The notes under the pieces were generated by a model that worked only from the letters and a program-made list of their open reading frames with translations, made no database searches and had not been told where the DNA came from. Position numbers and translations under genes: made by a program. This document shows positions 34,225 to 42,800 of a stretch of 43,781 nt of DNA, one piece after another. The DNA lies in assembly GCA_003244175.1 (NCBI GenBank), contig QHBP01000415.1:179-43959 (forward strand), given 5' to 3'. The stretch comes from Chloroflexota bacterium. GTDB taxonomy: Bacteria > Chloroflexota > UBA5177. The stretch's first letter is position 1; the number at the start of each line of letters is the position of its first letter.

Positions 34225-35055
34225 CTAGATTCGGTTGTCTTCGCGCAGGCGTGCCGCAGGGCGCCGCGAGGCAGGCGCAGGCGCATGAGTCACGCCCAGA
34301 CGCTTGTCTTTATCACGGATCTCGACCAGCGTGGAAAGCCCTTGTGTATCTCCGATGCGTGATCGCAGCCGCGGCTCGATGTCGTCGGGACTGACATTGG
34401 TGGTGATGACCGTGGCCAACTCCATGTTGTACCGGTGGTTGAGTATTTGATATAGCTTTTCCTGCGCCCATGCCGACGAGGTCTGCGTGCCGAGATCGTC
34501 AAGGATGAGTACCGGCGTGTTGCGGACCGTCTCGAACAGCTCGTCGTACGTCACGTCGGTGTTCGGAGAGAAGGTCGATCGGAGATGATCGAGCAGGTCC
34601 GGCACAACAATGAAAACCGCAGGCTCGCCGAGCGACAGCCGGTGATTGGCGATCGCCGCCGCGAGGTGTGTCTTCCCGGTCCCGAAGCCACCCCACAGGA
34701 CCAGCCACCCCTTTGGGTCCTCCGCATAGACATGCGCGGTGCGGTGCGCGGCGTCGGGAGTCCTGGGTGGAGGTGCGCTCCCCCGGTACTTGAGAATGAA
34801 GCTGTCAAACGTTAGCCGCCGGAGGCCCCCGATTTTGCTCCTATCCACCAGCCGTTCGATCCTCCGCTTCTCAAGTTCGCTGCGGGTGCAGTCGCAGACG
34901 ATGAGCTCACCAAAGCGAGGATCATCCGGCGTCACGTCATACCGCAGATAGCCCGCACCCCCACACTGTGGGCACATGAGCGGCTTCGGCTGTTCGTCGA
35001 CCGTTGGACCGCGAGCCAAATGTGCTCGCTTAAGCACGTCCGCGAGGGACTCCAT
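34225..35055 (-). CDS. dnaC: DnaC/DnaI-type helicase loader ATPase
   Basis: A 276-residue AAA+ protein of the DnaC/DnaI/IstB class. An N-terminal zinc ribbon (CPQCGGAGYLRYD with CDC) precedes the ATPase core: Walker A LWGGFGTGKTHLAAAI, Walker B PVLILDDLGTQTSS, sensor 1 ATVITTNVSPDDIEPRL and arginine-finger region RLRSRIGDTQG. The zinc ribbon and the linkage to dnaB and a DnaD-domain gene match a DnaI-type helicase loader and not a transposon IstB. It overlaps the dnaD-like gene by 26 bases. Confidence 0.88.
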   Translation of the reverse strand: MESLADVLKRAHLARGPTVDEQPKPLMCPQCGGAGYLRYDVTPDDPRFGELIVCDCTRSELEKRRIERLVDRSKIGGLRRLTFDSFILKYRGSAPPPRTPDAAHRTAHVYAEDPKGWLVLWGGFGTGKTHLAAAIANHRLSLGEPAVFIVVPDLLDHLRSTFSPNTDVTYDELFETVRNTPVLILDDLGTQTSSAWAQEKLYQILNHRYNMELATVITTNVSPDDIEPRLRSRIGDTQGLSTLVEIRDKDKRLGVTHAPAPASRRPAARLREDNRI

Positions 35056-35674
35056 CCGGGCCTCCCGTCTTCTCCCATTCGTTCAGGATCGTCTGCATAT
35101 AGCGCCAATTGCGCTTATTGTAGTTGACGGCCATCAAGATGGCCTGTTCGACCCATTCTCGGGGGTACGATCGCTCGGCGTCCCGAATCTGCTCGGCAAC
35201 AAGCGGGGTAAGGGGTCCAACAAGGCGCTCATACACCGCGAAGACGTTGGGCCTGTACCTCGAGATCTCCTCGCGATCCGACACGTCCAAGCCGAGCAGC
35301 CTTCCCACGTCGGCCGCATCCAGGCGTTCCAAGAGCTCACGATTCGATGGAGTTGCCACAAGAAAGTATTGTCGAGCCCCATCTCCGATTCCGGCCTTCA
35401 CGCGCAGGACGGCGCCATTGGACACGGCGCGATCCAGAGCACGGCGGAGTTTGTCCGCGGCCTGCTCCGGACTCCCTATCCCGACAATCGCCCGCAGGAT
35501 CGGAGGATCGAGGAGCTGATCGAAGGATGTCGCCGGACACCCCGATCGGGAGGCGAGCCACGCGATGTATAGCACCGCTTTCAGCTCGTGCGTATCGTCC
35601 ATGGCGGGAAGAATGTCATGGAAGAAATCGTCCGTCAAACCGCTGACGAACACGTCCGCGTGCTCATCCACCAT
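35030..35674 (-). CDS. DnaD-domain replication initiation protein
   Basis: A 214-residue protein. The C-terminal part is a DnaD/DnaB_2 domain (FAVYERLVGPLTPLVAEQIRDAE, WVEQAILMAVNYNKRNWRYMQTILNEW) with the characteristic Y-x-x-x-I-x-x-x-W ending. The N-terminal part looks like a winged helix (LLDPPILRAIVG, ADKLRRALDRAVSNGAVLRV). In Bacillus, DnaD-type proteins bind origin DNA and help load the replicative helicase. Its start overlaps the dnaB stop by 11 bases, and its end overlaps the loader gene. Confidence 0.82.
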   Translation of the reverse strand: MVDEHADVFVSGLTDDFFHDILPAMDDTHELKAVLYIAWLASRSGCPATSFDQLLDPPILRAIVGIGSPEQAADKLRRALDRAVSNGAVLRVKAGIGDGARQYFLVATPSNRELLERLDAADVGRLLGLDVSDREEISRYRPNVFAVYERLVGPLTPLVAEQIRDAERSYPREWVEQAILMAVNYNKRNWRYMQTILNEWEKTGGPDGVPRGRA

Positions 35675-37013
35675 CTTTGATACTCAGGTTCAGGAAACGC
35701 ATGAATTGCTCTTGAAAGAAGAGGTGGACCTTGCCCGTGGGGCCATTTCGATGTTTGGCCAGGATGACGTCGGCCACGTGCGGCCTTTCCGTCTCGGAGT
35801 TGTACACCTTGTCCCGGTAGATAAAGAGGACGATGTCGGCATCCTGTTCGATCGAGCCGCTCTCTCGGAGGTCCGAGAGCATGGGCTCGTGGTTAGGGCG
35901 CTGCTCGGGCGCGCGCGAAAGCTGTGAAAGGGCAAGTACCGGAACATCCAGCTCCCGTGCCACCGCCTTTAGAGTGCGTGAGATGGCCGAAATCTCCTGC
36001 ACGCGACTGTCCGTCGTGGCGCCCTGCATCAACTGCAAGTAGTCCACAATCAGCAGACCCAGCCCCTGTTCGCTGTGCAGACGCCGCGCCTTACTGCGCA
36101 TCTCGAGAGTCGACAGCACCGGCGTGTCGTCGACGAAGATGGGTGACCCTGCCAGCGCGCCTACAGCCTGAACCAGTCTGTCCCAATCGTCATCCGACAT
36201 GCGGCCGCTTCGCAGCTTTTGCGAATCGATCTGGGCCTCTATCGAGATGAGCCGCTGAGCAACCTGCTCCGCCGACATCTCGATGCTGAATATTCCCACC
36301 GGCAAGCGCTTTTGCACGGCGACCGTGTGAGCAACATTGAGAGCGAGCGCGGTCTTGCCCATGCTAGGGCGGGCGGCGAGGATGATGAGGTCGGACCGCT
36401 GCATCCCACTGGTGAGGCGGTCCAGATCCGCAAAGCCCGTCGTTGTTCCGGTGATCTCACTCTCATGAGAGTGGATGTGGTCGATTTTGTCGTACACATC
36501 GGTCAGGATGGTCGAGAGCGACTCGAAGTCCCGCGTCACGCGAAGGCGAGAAACCTCGAAGAGAATCCTCTCGGCCTCGCCGAGCGCGTCATCAGCCTCC
36601 AGACGCTCCTGATGTCCTATCGAGGAAATTCGATTGCCGGCGTCAACCAGACGGCGCAAGACAGCGAGTCGCTCGACAATACGCGCGTAATGCTCGACGT
36701 TGATTGATGTCGGAACCATTCGGCCGAGCGACGCGAGATATGCGGGTCCCCCCATATCGTCGAGCCGGTTCTCCGCCTGGAGGTGGTCCGCCAGCGTGAC
36801 TATGTCTGTCGGACGGTCCCTCTCGTACAGAGCCAACATCGCCCGAAATATCTGCCCGTTGTTCGGGAGATAGAAATCTTCGGGGCGCAGAAACGCGGCA
36901 ATCCGCTCCACGGCGCGCGGATCGATCAACAAGCTTCCCAGAACTGCCTGTTCGGCCTCGACACTGTTTGGCAGCAGGCCGTCGCCCGGGAAATATACGG
37001 GCTGGTTAACCAT
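35664..37013 (-). CDS. dnaB: Replicative DNA helicase DnaB
   Basis: A 449-residue hexameric helicase that unwinds DNA at the replication fork. The N-terminal domain is LPNSVEAEQAVLGSLLIDPRA. The RecA-like core has the Walker A LIILAARPSMGKTALALNVA, IFSIEMSAEQVAQRL, Walker B LGLLIVDYLQLM, LSQLSRAPEQRPNHEPMLSDLRESGSIEQDAD and the C-terminal AKHRNGPTG. No intein interrupts it. The ATG at 37013 has GGAGGA upstream and follows rplI by 36 bases, a common bacterial order. Confidence 0.96.
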   Translation of the reverse strand: MVNQPVYFPGDGLLPNSVEAEQAVLGSLLIDPRAVERIAAFLRPEDFYLPNNGQIFRAMLALYERDRPTDIVTLADHLQAENRLDDMGGPAYLASLGRMVPTSINVEHYARIVERLAVLRRLVDAGNRISSIGHQERLEADDALGEAERILFEVSRLRVTRDFESLSTILTDVYDKIDHIHSHESEITGTTTGFADLDRLTSGMQRSDLIILAARPSMGKTALALNVAHTVAVQKRLPVGIFSIEMSAEQVAQRLISIEAQIDSQKLRSGRMSDDDWDRLVQAVGALAGSPIFVDDTPVLSTLEMRSKARRLHSEQGLGLLIVDYLQLMQGATTDSRVQEISAISRTLKAVARELDVPVLALSQLSRAPEQRPNHEPMLSDLRESGSIEQDADIVLFIYRDKVYNSETERPHVADVILAKHRNGPTGKVHLFFQEQFMRFLNLSIKDGG

Positions 37014-37049
37014 GAGAGAGGGTCCTCCACAATAGGTGGGGACGGTGTA

Positions 37050-37523
37050 CTACGCTTGAGCGCTTTCCTCTTCCGGGACAAGCTCAACGCGAATCTGCGC
37101 TCCCACGCCATGCTCGAGCTTGACTGGGACGGTGTGGGTGCCGACGGACTTCAACGGATCCGGTAAATCGATCTTGTGCCGGTCAATCGTCAAGTCAGCC
37201 TGCTGGGCGAGTGCGTCGGAAAGGTCTTTGTTCGTGACCGAGCCATAGATACGGCCCTGCTCGCCAACGCGCACCGGGATCCGAATCGTTTGCCCCTCCA
37301 GTCGCTCCGCGACGACGCTCGTTTGATCTTTGGCACGCGACTTCTGTTTGGTGCGCATGCTGGCGTCTGACTCCAGGGCTCGCACCTGGCCCTTCGTTGC
37401 CTCGACGGCCAGCCCCCGCGGCATCAGATAGTTACGGAAATAGCCAGGGGCAACTTGTTTGATCTCCCCCGCGCTTCCCAGATTCGGCACGTCCTGCCGC
37501 AGGATAACCTTTACATCTGCCAT
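37050..37523 (-). CDS. rplI: 50S ribosomal protein L9
   Basis: A 157-residue L9. The N-terminal domain MADVKVILRQDVPNLGSAGEIKQVAPGYFRNYLMPRGLA is diagnostic. It is followed by the connecting helix and the C-terminal domain (IYGSVTNKDLSDALAQQADLTIDRHKI). The ATG at 37523 is right behind GGGGGGAAGA. The longer frame to 37601 adds residues not found in L9. Confidence 0.96.
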   Translation of the reverse strand: MADVKVILRQDVPNLGSAGEIKQVAPGYFRNYLMPRGLAVEATKGQVRALESDASMRTKQKSRAKDQTSVVAERLEGQTIRIPVRVGEQGRIYGSVTNKDLSDALAQQADLTIDRHKIDLPDPLKSVGTHTVPVKLEHGVGAQIRVELVPEEESAQA

Positions 37524-37613
37524 TCTTCCCCCCGTTGTACGCAAGTCTAGCGCACCGGCGCGACGCTGGTCAGCGGGCGCTGCATCCCTGAGAGCAGGCA
37601 AAGATGCGCCACA

Positions 37614-37803
37614 TTACGCTACGTCTTTGTGCAGCGATTCCAGGAGAGCGTGATTATCGCCCGTCCTGAGGCCGAACCTGCGTATCTGCGATAGCGACAC
37701 ATAGATGTCGTTCGGTCCGGGCAAGACACGTTGCTGCCGCAAAAAGCCAAACCCATCGTCGAGCGTCTCCAGAACACCTTCGGCAAAAATGTTGCCTTGG
37801 CAT
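37614..37803 (-). pseudogene. Short Rho-type RNA-binding (cold-shock) domain, frameshifted or using an AUU start
   Basis: On the minus strand one frame encodes [19 protein letters not shown], then [23 protein letters not shown]. This is the signature of the Rho primary RNA-binding domain. It then ends with [13 protein letters not shown] and a stop at 37614, so the ATPase domain is absent. The ATG at 37803 is preceded by GGGAGGAA (12 bases) but is one base out of frame. Four instead of five A (plus strand) at 37785-37789 would join them and give 62 residues. Without a shift, AUU at 37790 behind AAGG gives 58 residues. It lies upstream of rplI and downstream of a consensus promoter, so it is expressed or was recently. 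Confidence 0.6.
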
Positions 37804-37925
37804 CGCGAACGTACGTTCCTCCCGTATCGGGGCGCACGCTGATTGTCGATGCGAGGGGATCGTGAAACGAATCCGACGCATGGTGCGCGGAGAGCTCGGA
37901 GACCCTGGGGGTGAGCTTCACGCCG

Positions 37926-37954
37926 AGTATAAGTCGGGCTCTGGAACCTGTCAA
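37926..37954 (-). promoter_or_regulatory. Consensus promoter of the Rho-like/rplI/dnaB run
   Basis: On the minus strand TTGACA (37954-37949) and TATACT (37931-37926) are separated by exactly 17 bases, the best promoter match in the window. It would start transcription near 37919 and read into the Rho-like fragment, rplI, dnaB, dnaD and dnaC. Bases 37804-38063 otherwise hold no convincing gene. Confidence 0.7.
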
Positions 37955-38063
37955 TTTCTTTCGAGGACTAGGGGTGCCGGTGGAAGGCGCGAGAAAAGAT
38001 ATCCGTCCCGGCGCCGGCTGAGCCACGTAGCACGACCAGCACGGCGGGTCGCTACCGCGCATG

Positions 38064-38354
38064 CTACTCGTTCAGATCGTCGAGCTTCCCTCCCAAGCGT
38101 GACGCCAGGTCCTCCGGCGTGAGAAAGCTCGTCACCACGTCTCCGGTGTCGAGTATCAGTACCGCTCGCACTTCCCGGTGCCGGCTCACATCGATGAGCT
38201 TGTTACTTGTCTTGGCTTCTCTGATAAGACGCTTGACGGCGGCCGTGGACGGCTCGAACACCCCCAGCACGCGATCAGCAGTGACGAAGTTGCTGCCTCC
38301 CACGGGAAGGATGCCTCCTGATGGTTTGTGCAACACTTGTCTCGGTCCAGACAC
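38064..38354 (-). CDS. RemA-like regulatory protein (DUF370)
   Basis: A 96-residue protein whose core matches the RemA/DUF370 family: GGSNFVTADRVLGVFEPSTAAVKRLIREAKTSNKLIDVSRHREVRAVLILDTGDVVTSFLTPEDLASRL. In Bacillus, RemA is a ring-forming DNA-binding activator of matrix genes; here a regulatory role is inferred. It has about 20 extra N-terminal residues compared with the short Bacillus form. The start is GTG at 38354 with GGAGG six to seven bases upstream. It diverges from the rqcH gene, a neighbourhood also found in Bacillus (yloA near remA). Confidence 0.8.
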   Translation of the reverse strand: MSGPRQVLHKPSGGILPVGGSNFVTADRVLGVFEPSTAAVKRLIREAKTSNKLIDVSRHREVRAVLILDTGDVVTSFLTPEDLASRLGGKLDDLNE

Positions 38355-38385
38355 GATGCTCCTCCGCTAGTTGTGAGGAAAGTCC

Positions 38386-40146
38386 ATGCCGTTCGACGCG
38401 ATGACCATGGCAGCCGTGACCGACGAAGTGGGAATGGCCGTCACAGCAGGGCGTACACAAAAGATCATACAGCCTTCCATCAATTCAGTAGCGCTGGCTA
38501 TCTATGCACAGGGTCATCAACACTGGGTCTTGCTATCCAGTGATCCACAGTACGCACGCGTGCAGCTGTCGACCGAGCGGCTCGCCAAAGCCTTCTCAAC
38601 ACCCAGCCCCTTTGTCATGCTTCTGAGAAAGCATCTGGAGGGCGCCCGAGTCGCGAGCGTGACCTCCACTCCGAGCGAGCGCGTCCTTACTGTGAGCTTC
38701 GAGTCCGGCTCGGATCGCTGGACACTTCTGGCGGAAGTGATGGGCCGACACAGCAACGTCGTTTTGGTGTCGTCGACCGGGTCTATCCTCGGTTCGCTAA
38801 AATCGGTTTCCGCGCGCCAAAGCCCCTCTAGACCCATCCTTCCGGGAGCTCCGTATGTGCCACCGCCGAAGAGGCCGAGGGACGACGCTCTCTATGCCAC
38901 CGGGGAGAGAGTCGATCCTTGCCGCGACACTGAAAGATTCGCTTACCTGCTTTCTCACGTCCCGCCGGACACGACGGTTCAAGCGGCCCTTATGGGTCTT
39001 CTTCCGGGTGCGAGTCCATTCCTTGTCCATCAGATTGCGACTCGAGCCGACTCGCCGGCCTCCGAGCGCATGGAGAAGGTGGTGTCAGCGAGACTCGTAG
39101 AGGCTGGAGCAAGACTCTTTGCCCTGTATCAGACGCGCGACTGGCGGCCGTGCACGTTCGTCGATGGTCGAGCACGCGCCGACTACGCGCCCTACATCGC
39201 GCTGGGTGTGTCGCAGCTCGAGCCCCACAGCTCGATAAGCTCCGTGGTGGACGCGTGTACCGGCGCCAGAGAGAGTCGCGACTCCCTGGGAGTTGCGCGC
39301 AAAGCGGTGATTGCCGATATCGCTCGCCGGCAACGGATGATCGAAGGCCGCATCGCATCCCTGGAAGAGGGATTGCTGGCCTCGCAGGGGGCGACCGTGG
39401 AGAAGGAGAAGGGACAGCTGATCCTTGCCTATAGCTCCAGCATCGCCACCCGGGCCGAACGACTCGAGGTGCCGGATATGAATATGACGATCGCCCTCGA
39501 TCCGTTCATGTCGGCGTCCGAGAACGCGGAACGGCACTTTCGGCGCTACAAAAAGCTTCGGGATGCGTCGGTGAAGATTCCGGGGCTACTGGAGAACGCG
39601 CATTTGGAGGTGCAGAGCACCCGAGATGCGGCAATCTTTGCGCAGCTCGCGGACTCTGAAAACTCTCTGAACGAGCTGCGACGTGAGATTCAGGAGAGCC
39701 AAGGGCAGCGAGCGGGAGGCCGACTCCATAGGCAAGCGGACGGGTCGAAGTCAGGCAAGAGGTCGGACAACAAGAAGGCCAGAGGTCCTGCACGGTATCG
39801 TCTCGGAGGGGCAGTCGCGATCGTGGGCAAGAATGCGCACGAGAACGAGGAGGTCACCTTCCGCCTAGGGCGCCGGGAGGATCTCTGGCTGCATGCGCGA
39901 CAGAGAACGGGCGCTCATGTCATTCTGCAGGGCGGCTCTGGTGACGATGCAATCGTGATCGCGGGTGGCGAGCTGGCCGCGTACTTCAGTGAGGGTCGCG
40001 CCGACAGTGGCGTCGACGTGGATGTGACTCAATTGCGCAACGTGCGCAAGATTCCCGGCGGTCCGATGGGCCGTGTCACCTATTCGAACTTTCGCACTCT
40101 TCGTGTCAAGCCGGGGATCGGGCAGTGGGAGACAGTAAGGAAATAG
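38386..40146 (+). CDS. rqcH: RqcH / NFACT-family ribosome quality-control protein
   Basis: A 586-residue NFACT protein, also annotated as fibronectin-binding protein FbpA. Bacterial RqcH binds stalled 50S subunits and adds alanine tails that mark the nascent chain for degradation. Visible parts are the NFACT-N start (MPFDAMTMAAVTDEV, KIIQPSINSVALAIYAQG, VMLLRKHLEGARV), a long charged helical middle (ARRQRMIEGRIASLEEGLL, HFRRYKKLRDASVKI), and the C-terminal NFACT-R domain (IVGKNAHENEEVTFRLGRREDLWLHARQRTGAHVIL). The ATG at 38386 has GAGGAAA six bases upstream. It converges with recN with 19 bases between. Confidence 0.92.
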   Translation: MPFDAMTMAAVTDEVGMAVTAGRTQKIIQPSINSVALAIYAQGHQHWVLLSSDPQYARVQLSTERLAKAFSTPSPFVMLLRKHLEGARVASVTSTPSERVLTVSFESGSDRWTLLAEVMGRHSNVVLVSSTGSILGSLKSVSARQSPSRPILPGAPYVPPPKRPRDDALYATGERVDPCRDTERFAYLLSHVPPDTTVQAALMGLLPGASPFLVHQIATRADSPASERMEKVVSARLVEAGARLFALYQTRDWRPCTFVDGRARADYAPYIALGVSQLEPHSSISSVVDACTGARESRDSLGVARKAVIADIARRQRMIEGRIASLEEGLLASQGATVEKEKGQLILAYSSSIATRAERLEVPDMNMTIALDPFMSASENAERHFRRYKKLRDASVKIPGLLENAHLEVQSTRDAAIFAQLADSENSLNELRREIQESQGQRAGGRLHRQADGSKSGKRSDNKKARGPARYRLGGAVAIVGKNAHENEEVTFRLGRREDLWLHARQRTGAHVILQGGSGDDAIVIAGGELAAYFSEGRADSGVDVDVTQLRNVRKIPGGPMGRVTYSNFRTLRVKPGIGQWETVRK

Positions 40147-40165
40147 GGAGCCACTGTCGAACCGT

Positions 40166-41875
40166 CTATGGTCGACCGCGAGATGTCTTCAGCAGCTCCT
40201 CGGCGCTCCTACGGGCGACTTCTGTTTCGGAGCCACTCATCATCTGCGCCAGCTCGTCAACGCGTTCCTGCTCGCGCAAGATGCGGACATCCACGCGCGT
40301 CCGGCCATCAGACACAACTTTGACCACCGCGAGGTGCTCGTCGGCCAGAGCGGCGACCTGCGGAAGATGCGTGATGGAGAGAACCTGATGCGTGCGCGAC
40401 AGGTCGCGCAAGCGCTCGCCGACGACCGCTCCCGAGCGCCCTCCCACGCCTACGTCAACTTCATCGAATATCAACGTGGGCGTGCGGTCTGCCGCTGCCA
40501 ATACGCTTTTCAACGCTAGAAGGAACCGTGACGTTTCGCCCCCCGATGCGACCTTCTCCAGCGACCTGAGAGGTTCTCCGAGGTTGAACGATGCGAGGAA
40601 CGCAACGTTGTCCACTCCGGTTTGAGTGAACGCATACCGTTCGACAACGCCAGGCAAGAGGAGGCCGTCGGCAGACTCCACACGCGAAAGTTCGATCTGG
40701 AAGTTGGTCCCTTTGAGGCCGAGGCCCTGAAGAGCCTCCGCTACTGCCTGTGACAGTGTCGCGGCGACCTGATTCCGCGCAATGGACAGATCGTGGGCGG
40801 ATATCCCCGCGGCAACGCTCGACTCCTCGACCGCATTGCGCAACGCTCTGAGCCGCTCGTCCAGATTCTCGACATCCTCCATCTCGGACCGCGCAAGCGT
40901 CCCAAAGGTGATGACCTCTGCGACGGTGGTCCCGTACTTTCGTTTGAGACGGGACAGGAGGTCGCAGCGCTCCTCGATGGCCGCGAGACGCCGTGGATCG
41001 TACTCGACGGTGTCGCGGTATTGCCGTATCTCCCCCGAGATGTCGTCCAACTCGACATCGGCCGCGGATAACCTATCGGCTAGTCCCTGCAGTGACGCAT
41101 CGATGTCGGTTAAATCTCGCAGACTCAACACCGCCCGTCCCAGCGCTTCACGCAGTGCGTCTCCCGCGAGGGCTTCATGAGCTGTCGTGGCTCGTAGTGT
41201 CAGGCGCTCGGCATTCGAAAGCAGGTTGCGCTCAGCCTCCAGGGCTTCCTCCTCGTCATCGACCAGCTCGGCGTCTTCAATCTCCTTCACTTGAAACCGC
41301 AGGAGGTCCAGGCGCCTTTCCGCCTCCGCCTGCCCCTCCTGGAGCACGCGTAGTTCGACTCGGACCGCGCCATACTCTCTTACCGCCGCCGCCACCTGTG
41401 CTCGCATGCCCAACAGATTCCCATAGCGGTCGAGCACGTCGAGCTGACGGTCACGACGCAAGATCGACAAGTGATCCGATTGTCCGTGAATATCGACCAA
41501 AAGTGCTCCAGCGGCCCCGAGAACCGAAAGTGGCACGGCTCGACCGTTGATGCGGGCCGAGCTCCGACCCGAAGCCTGGACCTCACGTCGAAGGATCAAC
41601 GACTCCTCCTCCTCGATTCCATGTTCTTCCAGCACCGCCGTGAGCGCTTCGGGGATCTTCTCGGCCCACGCGAAGACCGCTTCAACGCCGGCGTAGCGGG
41701 CGTCACCTCGTACCACGTCGGCGCCTATGCGAGAGCCCAGCGACGCCTGCAGAGCGTCGATGATGATGGATTTCCCCGCTCCCGTTTCACCCGTGAGCAC
41801 CGTGAGGCCCGGATTGAAGCGCACGAGCAGTTTCTCAATGACGGCGAAGTTCTCGATGCATAATTCCGCGAGCAT
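40166..41875 (-). CDS. recN: DNA repair protein RecN
   Basis: A 569-residue SMC-like ATPase for double-strand break repair. The N-terminal head has LCIENFAVIEKLLVRFNPGLTVLTGETGAGKSIIIDAL with Walker A GETGAGKS. Long coiled-coil arms make up the middle. The C-terminal head has the signature EPLRSLEKVASGGETSRFLLALK and Walker B PTLIFDEVDVGVGG, then QVLSITHLPQVAALADEHL. It starts three bases downstream of nadK, giving the common tlyA-nadK-recN order. Confidence 0.96.
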   Translation of the reverse strand: MLAELCIENFAVIEKLLVRFNPGLTVLTGETGAGKSIIIDALQASLGSRIGADVVRGDARYAGVEAVFAWAEKIPEALTAVLEEHGIEEEESLILRREVQASGRSSARINGRAVPLSVLGAAGALLVDIHGQSDHLSILRRDRQLDVLDRYGNLLGMRAQVAAAVREYGAVRVELRVLQEGQAEAERRLDLLRFQVKEIEDAELVDDEEEALEAERNLLSNAERLTLRATTAHEALAGDALREALGRAVLSLRDLTDIDASLQGLADRLSAADVELDDISGEIRQYRDTVEYDPRRLAAIEERCDLLSRLKRKYGTTVAEVITFGTLARSEMEDVENLDERLRALRNAVEESSVAAGISAHDLSIARNQVAATLSQAVAEALQGLGLKGTNFQIELSRVESADGLLLPGVVERYAFTQTGVDNVAFLASFNLGEPLRSLEKVASGGETSRFLLALKSVLAAADRTPTLIFDEVDVGVGGRSGAVVGERLRDLSRTHQVLSITHLPQVAALADEHLAVVKVVSDGRTRVDVRILREQERVDELAQMMSGSETEVARRSAEELLKTSRGRP

Positions 41876-41878
41876 GTG

Positions 41879-42700
41879 CTATTTCAGCCGAGCGGCGATG
41901 GCCGAGTAGAAGTATCTGCGCGGATTGAAGCGCGCAAACTTTGAAACGATCGCGCTCCTGCATACCTCCACCGTGTCTCCCTGGATAAGGGGCCGCTCGT
42001 CGGTTCCATCGACGCTCATCGTCCCCGACCGGTCGCTGGCCAGGGACAGTGACACGACCGTATCGCCCGCGACCAGCATGGAACGGCCGATGTGCAGATG
42101 TGGCGCGACCGGCGTGATGAGCAGGTCACGGGATTCCGGATAGAGGATCGGTCCGCCCGCGGCGAGTGAGTACGCGGTGGATCCGGTGGCCGTAGAGACC
42201 AGAAGCCCGTCCGCCGTGTACGTGGAAAACTGCTCTCCGTCAAGCGTAGCCATGACATGGACGGCGTGCATCTGCCTCCCACGTGTCACCGCCACCTCGT
42301 TCAGCGCCAGAAAACGCTCGACTAGATCGCCTGAGTGATGAATCACGTCCAGCATCGTATGCTCCTCGGTCCAGAACCTCTCCTCGACCAGGTCGTCCAC
42401 TCTGTCGTGAAGAGCGGACGGAGTCATCTCAGCCAGGAATCCGACGCGACCCAGATTAACCCCCACAACGGGAACACCGAGAGGAGCCGCCAGACGCGCA
42501 ATGTGGATGATCGTGCCGTCGCCTCCTAAGGCTATGACGAGCTGCTTGTCGCAGCACAGACGCTCCACAACCTCCAAATCCCACCCGTTGCCGATCGCGA
42601 CCTCGACACCTCGGCTTCGCATCTGCATCTCGATCCAATTCGCCTCTTCCACCGCTCGCTCGCGAAGTGAGTGGTACAAGACGGCGATGCGGCGCAACAC
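41879..42700 (-). CDS. nadK: NAD kinase
   Basis: A 273-residue NAD kinase that makes NADP+ from NAD+ and ATP or polyphosphate. Motifs are the catalytic LVIALGGDGTIIHIARLA, VNLGRVGFLAEM, ALNEVAVTRG, the glycine-rich DGLLVSTATGSTAYSLAAGGPI and VAPHLHIGRSMLVAGD. The start is GTG at 42700 with GAGGTT just upstream; the following TTG codon could also serve. Its product supplies the cofactor used by many Zwf enzymes. Confidence 0.95.
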   Translation of the reverse strand: MLRRIAVLYHSLRERAVEEANWIEMQMRSRGVEVAIGNGWDLEVVERLCCDKQLVIALGGDGTIIHIARLAAPLGVPVVGVNLGRVGFLAEMTPSALHDRVDDLVEERFWTEEHTMLDVIHHSGDLVERFLALNEVAVTRGRQMHAVHVMATLDGEQFSTYTADGLLVSTATGSTAYSLAAGGPILYPESRDLLITPVAPHLHIGRSMLVAGDTVVSLSLASDRSGTMSVDGTDERPLIQGDTVEVCRSAIVSKFARFNPRRYFYSAIAARLK

Positions 42701-42800
42701 GGGAACCTCGAGTCACGTTGGGATTGGGATTCGCCGTAGTCTACCGTAGGACCGTTCCCGGAAAATGCAGGGCCATAGGAGACATTTCGAGAGGAAGCGG

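Noticed and set aside
37654-37881. 75-codon minus-strand frame beginning at an ATG without a ribosome site
   Set aside because: Only its ATG at 37803 is useful, as the probable original start of the Rho-like domain. The rest is out of frame and unlike a protein.
37619-38062. 147-codon minus-strand frame upstream of rplI
   Set aside because: It spans the promoter at 37926-37954 and runs out of frame across the Rho-like domain. The translation itself matches nothing.
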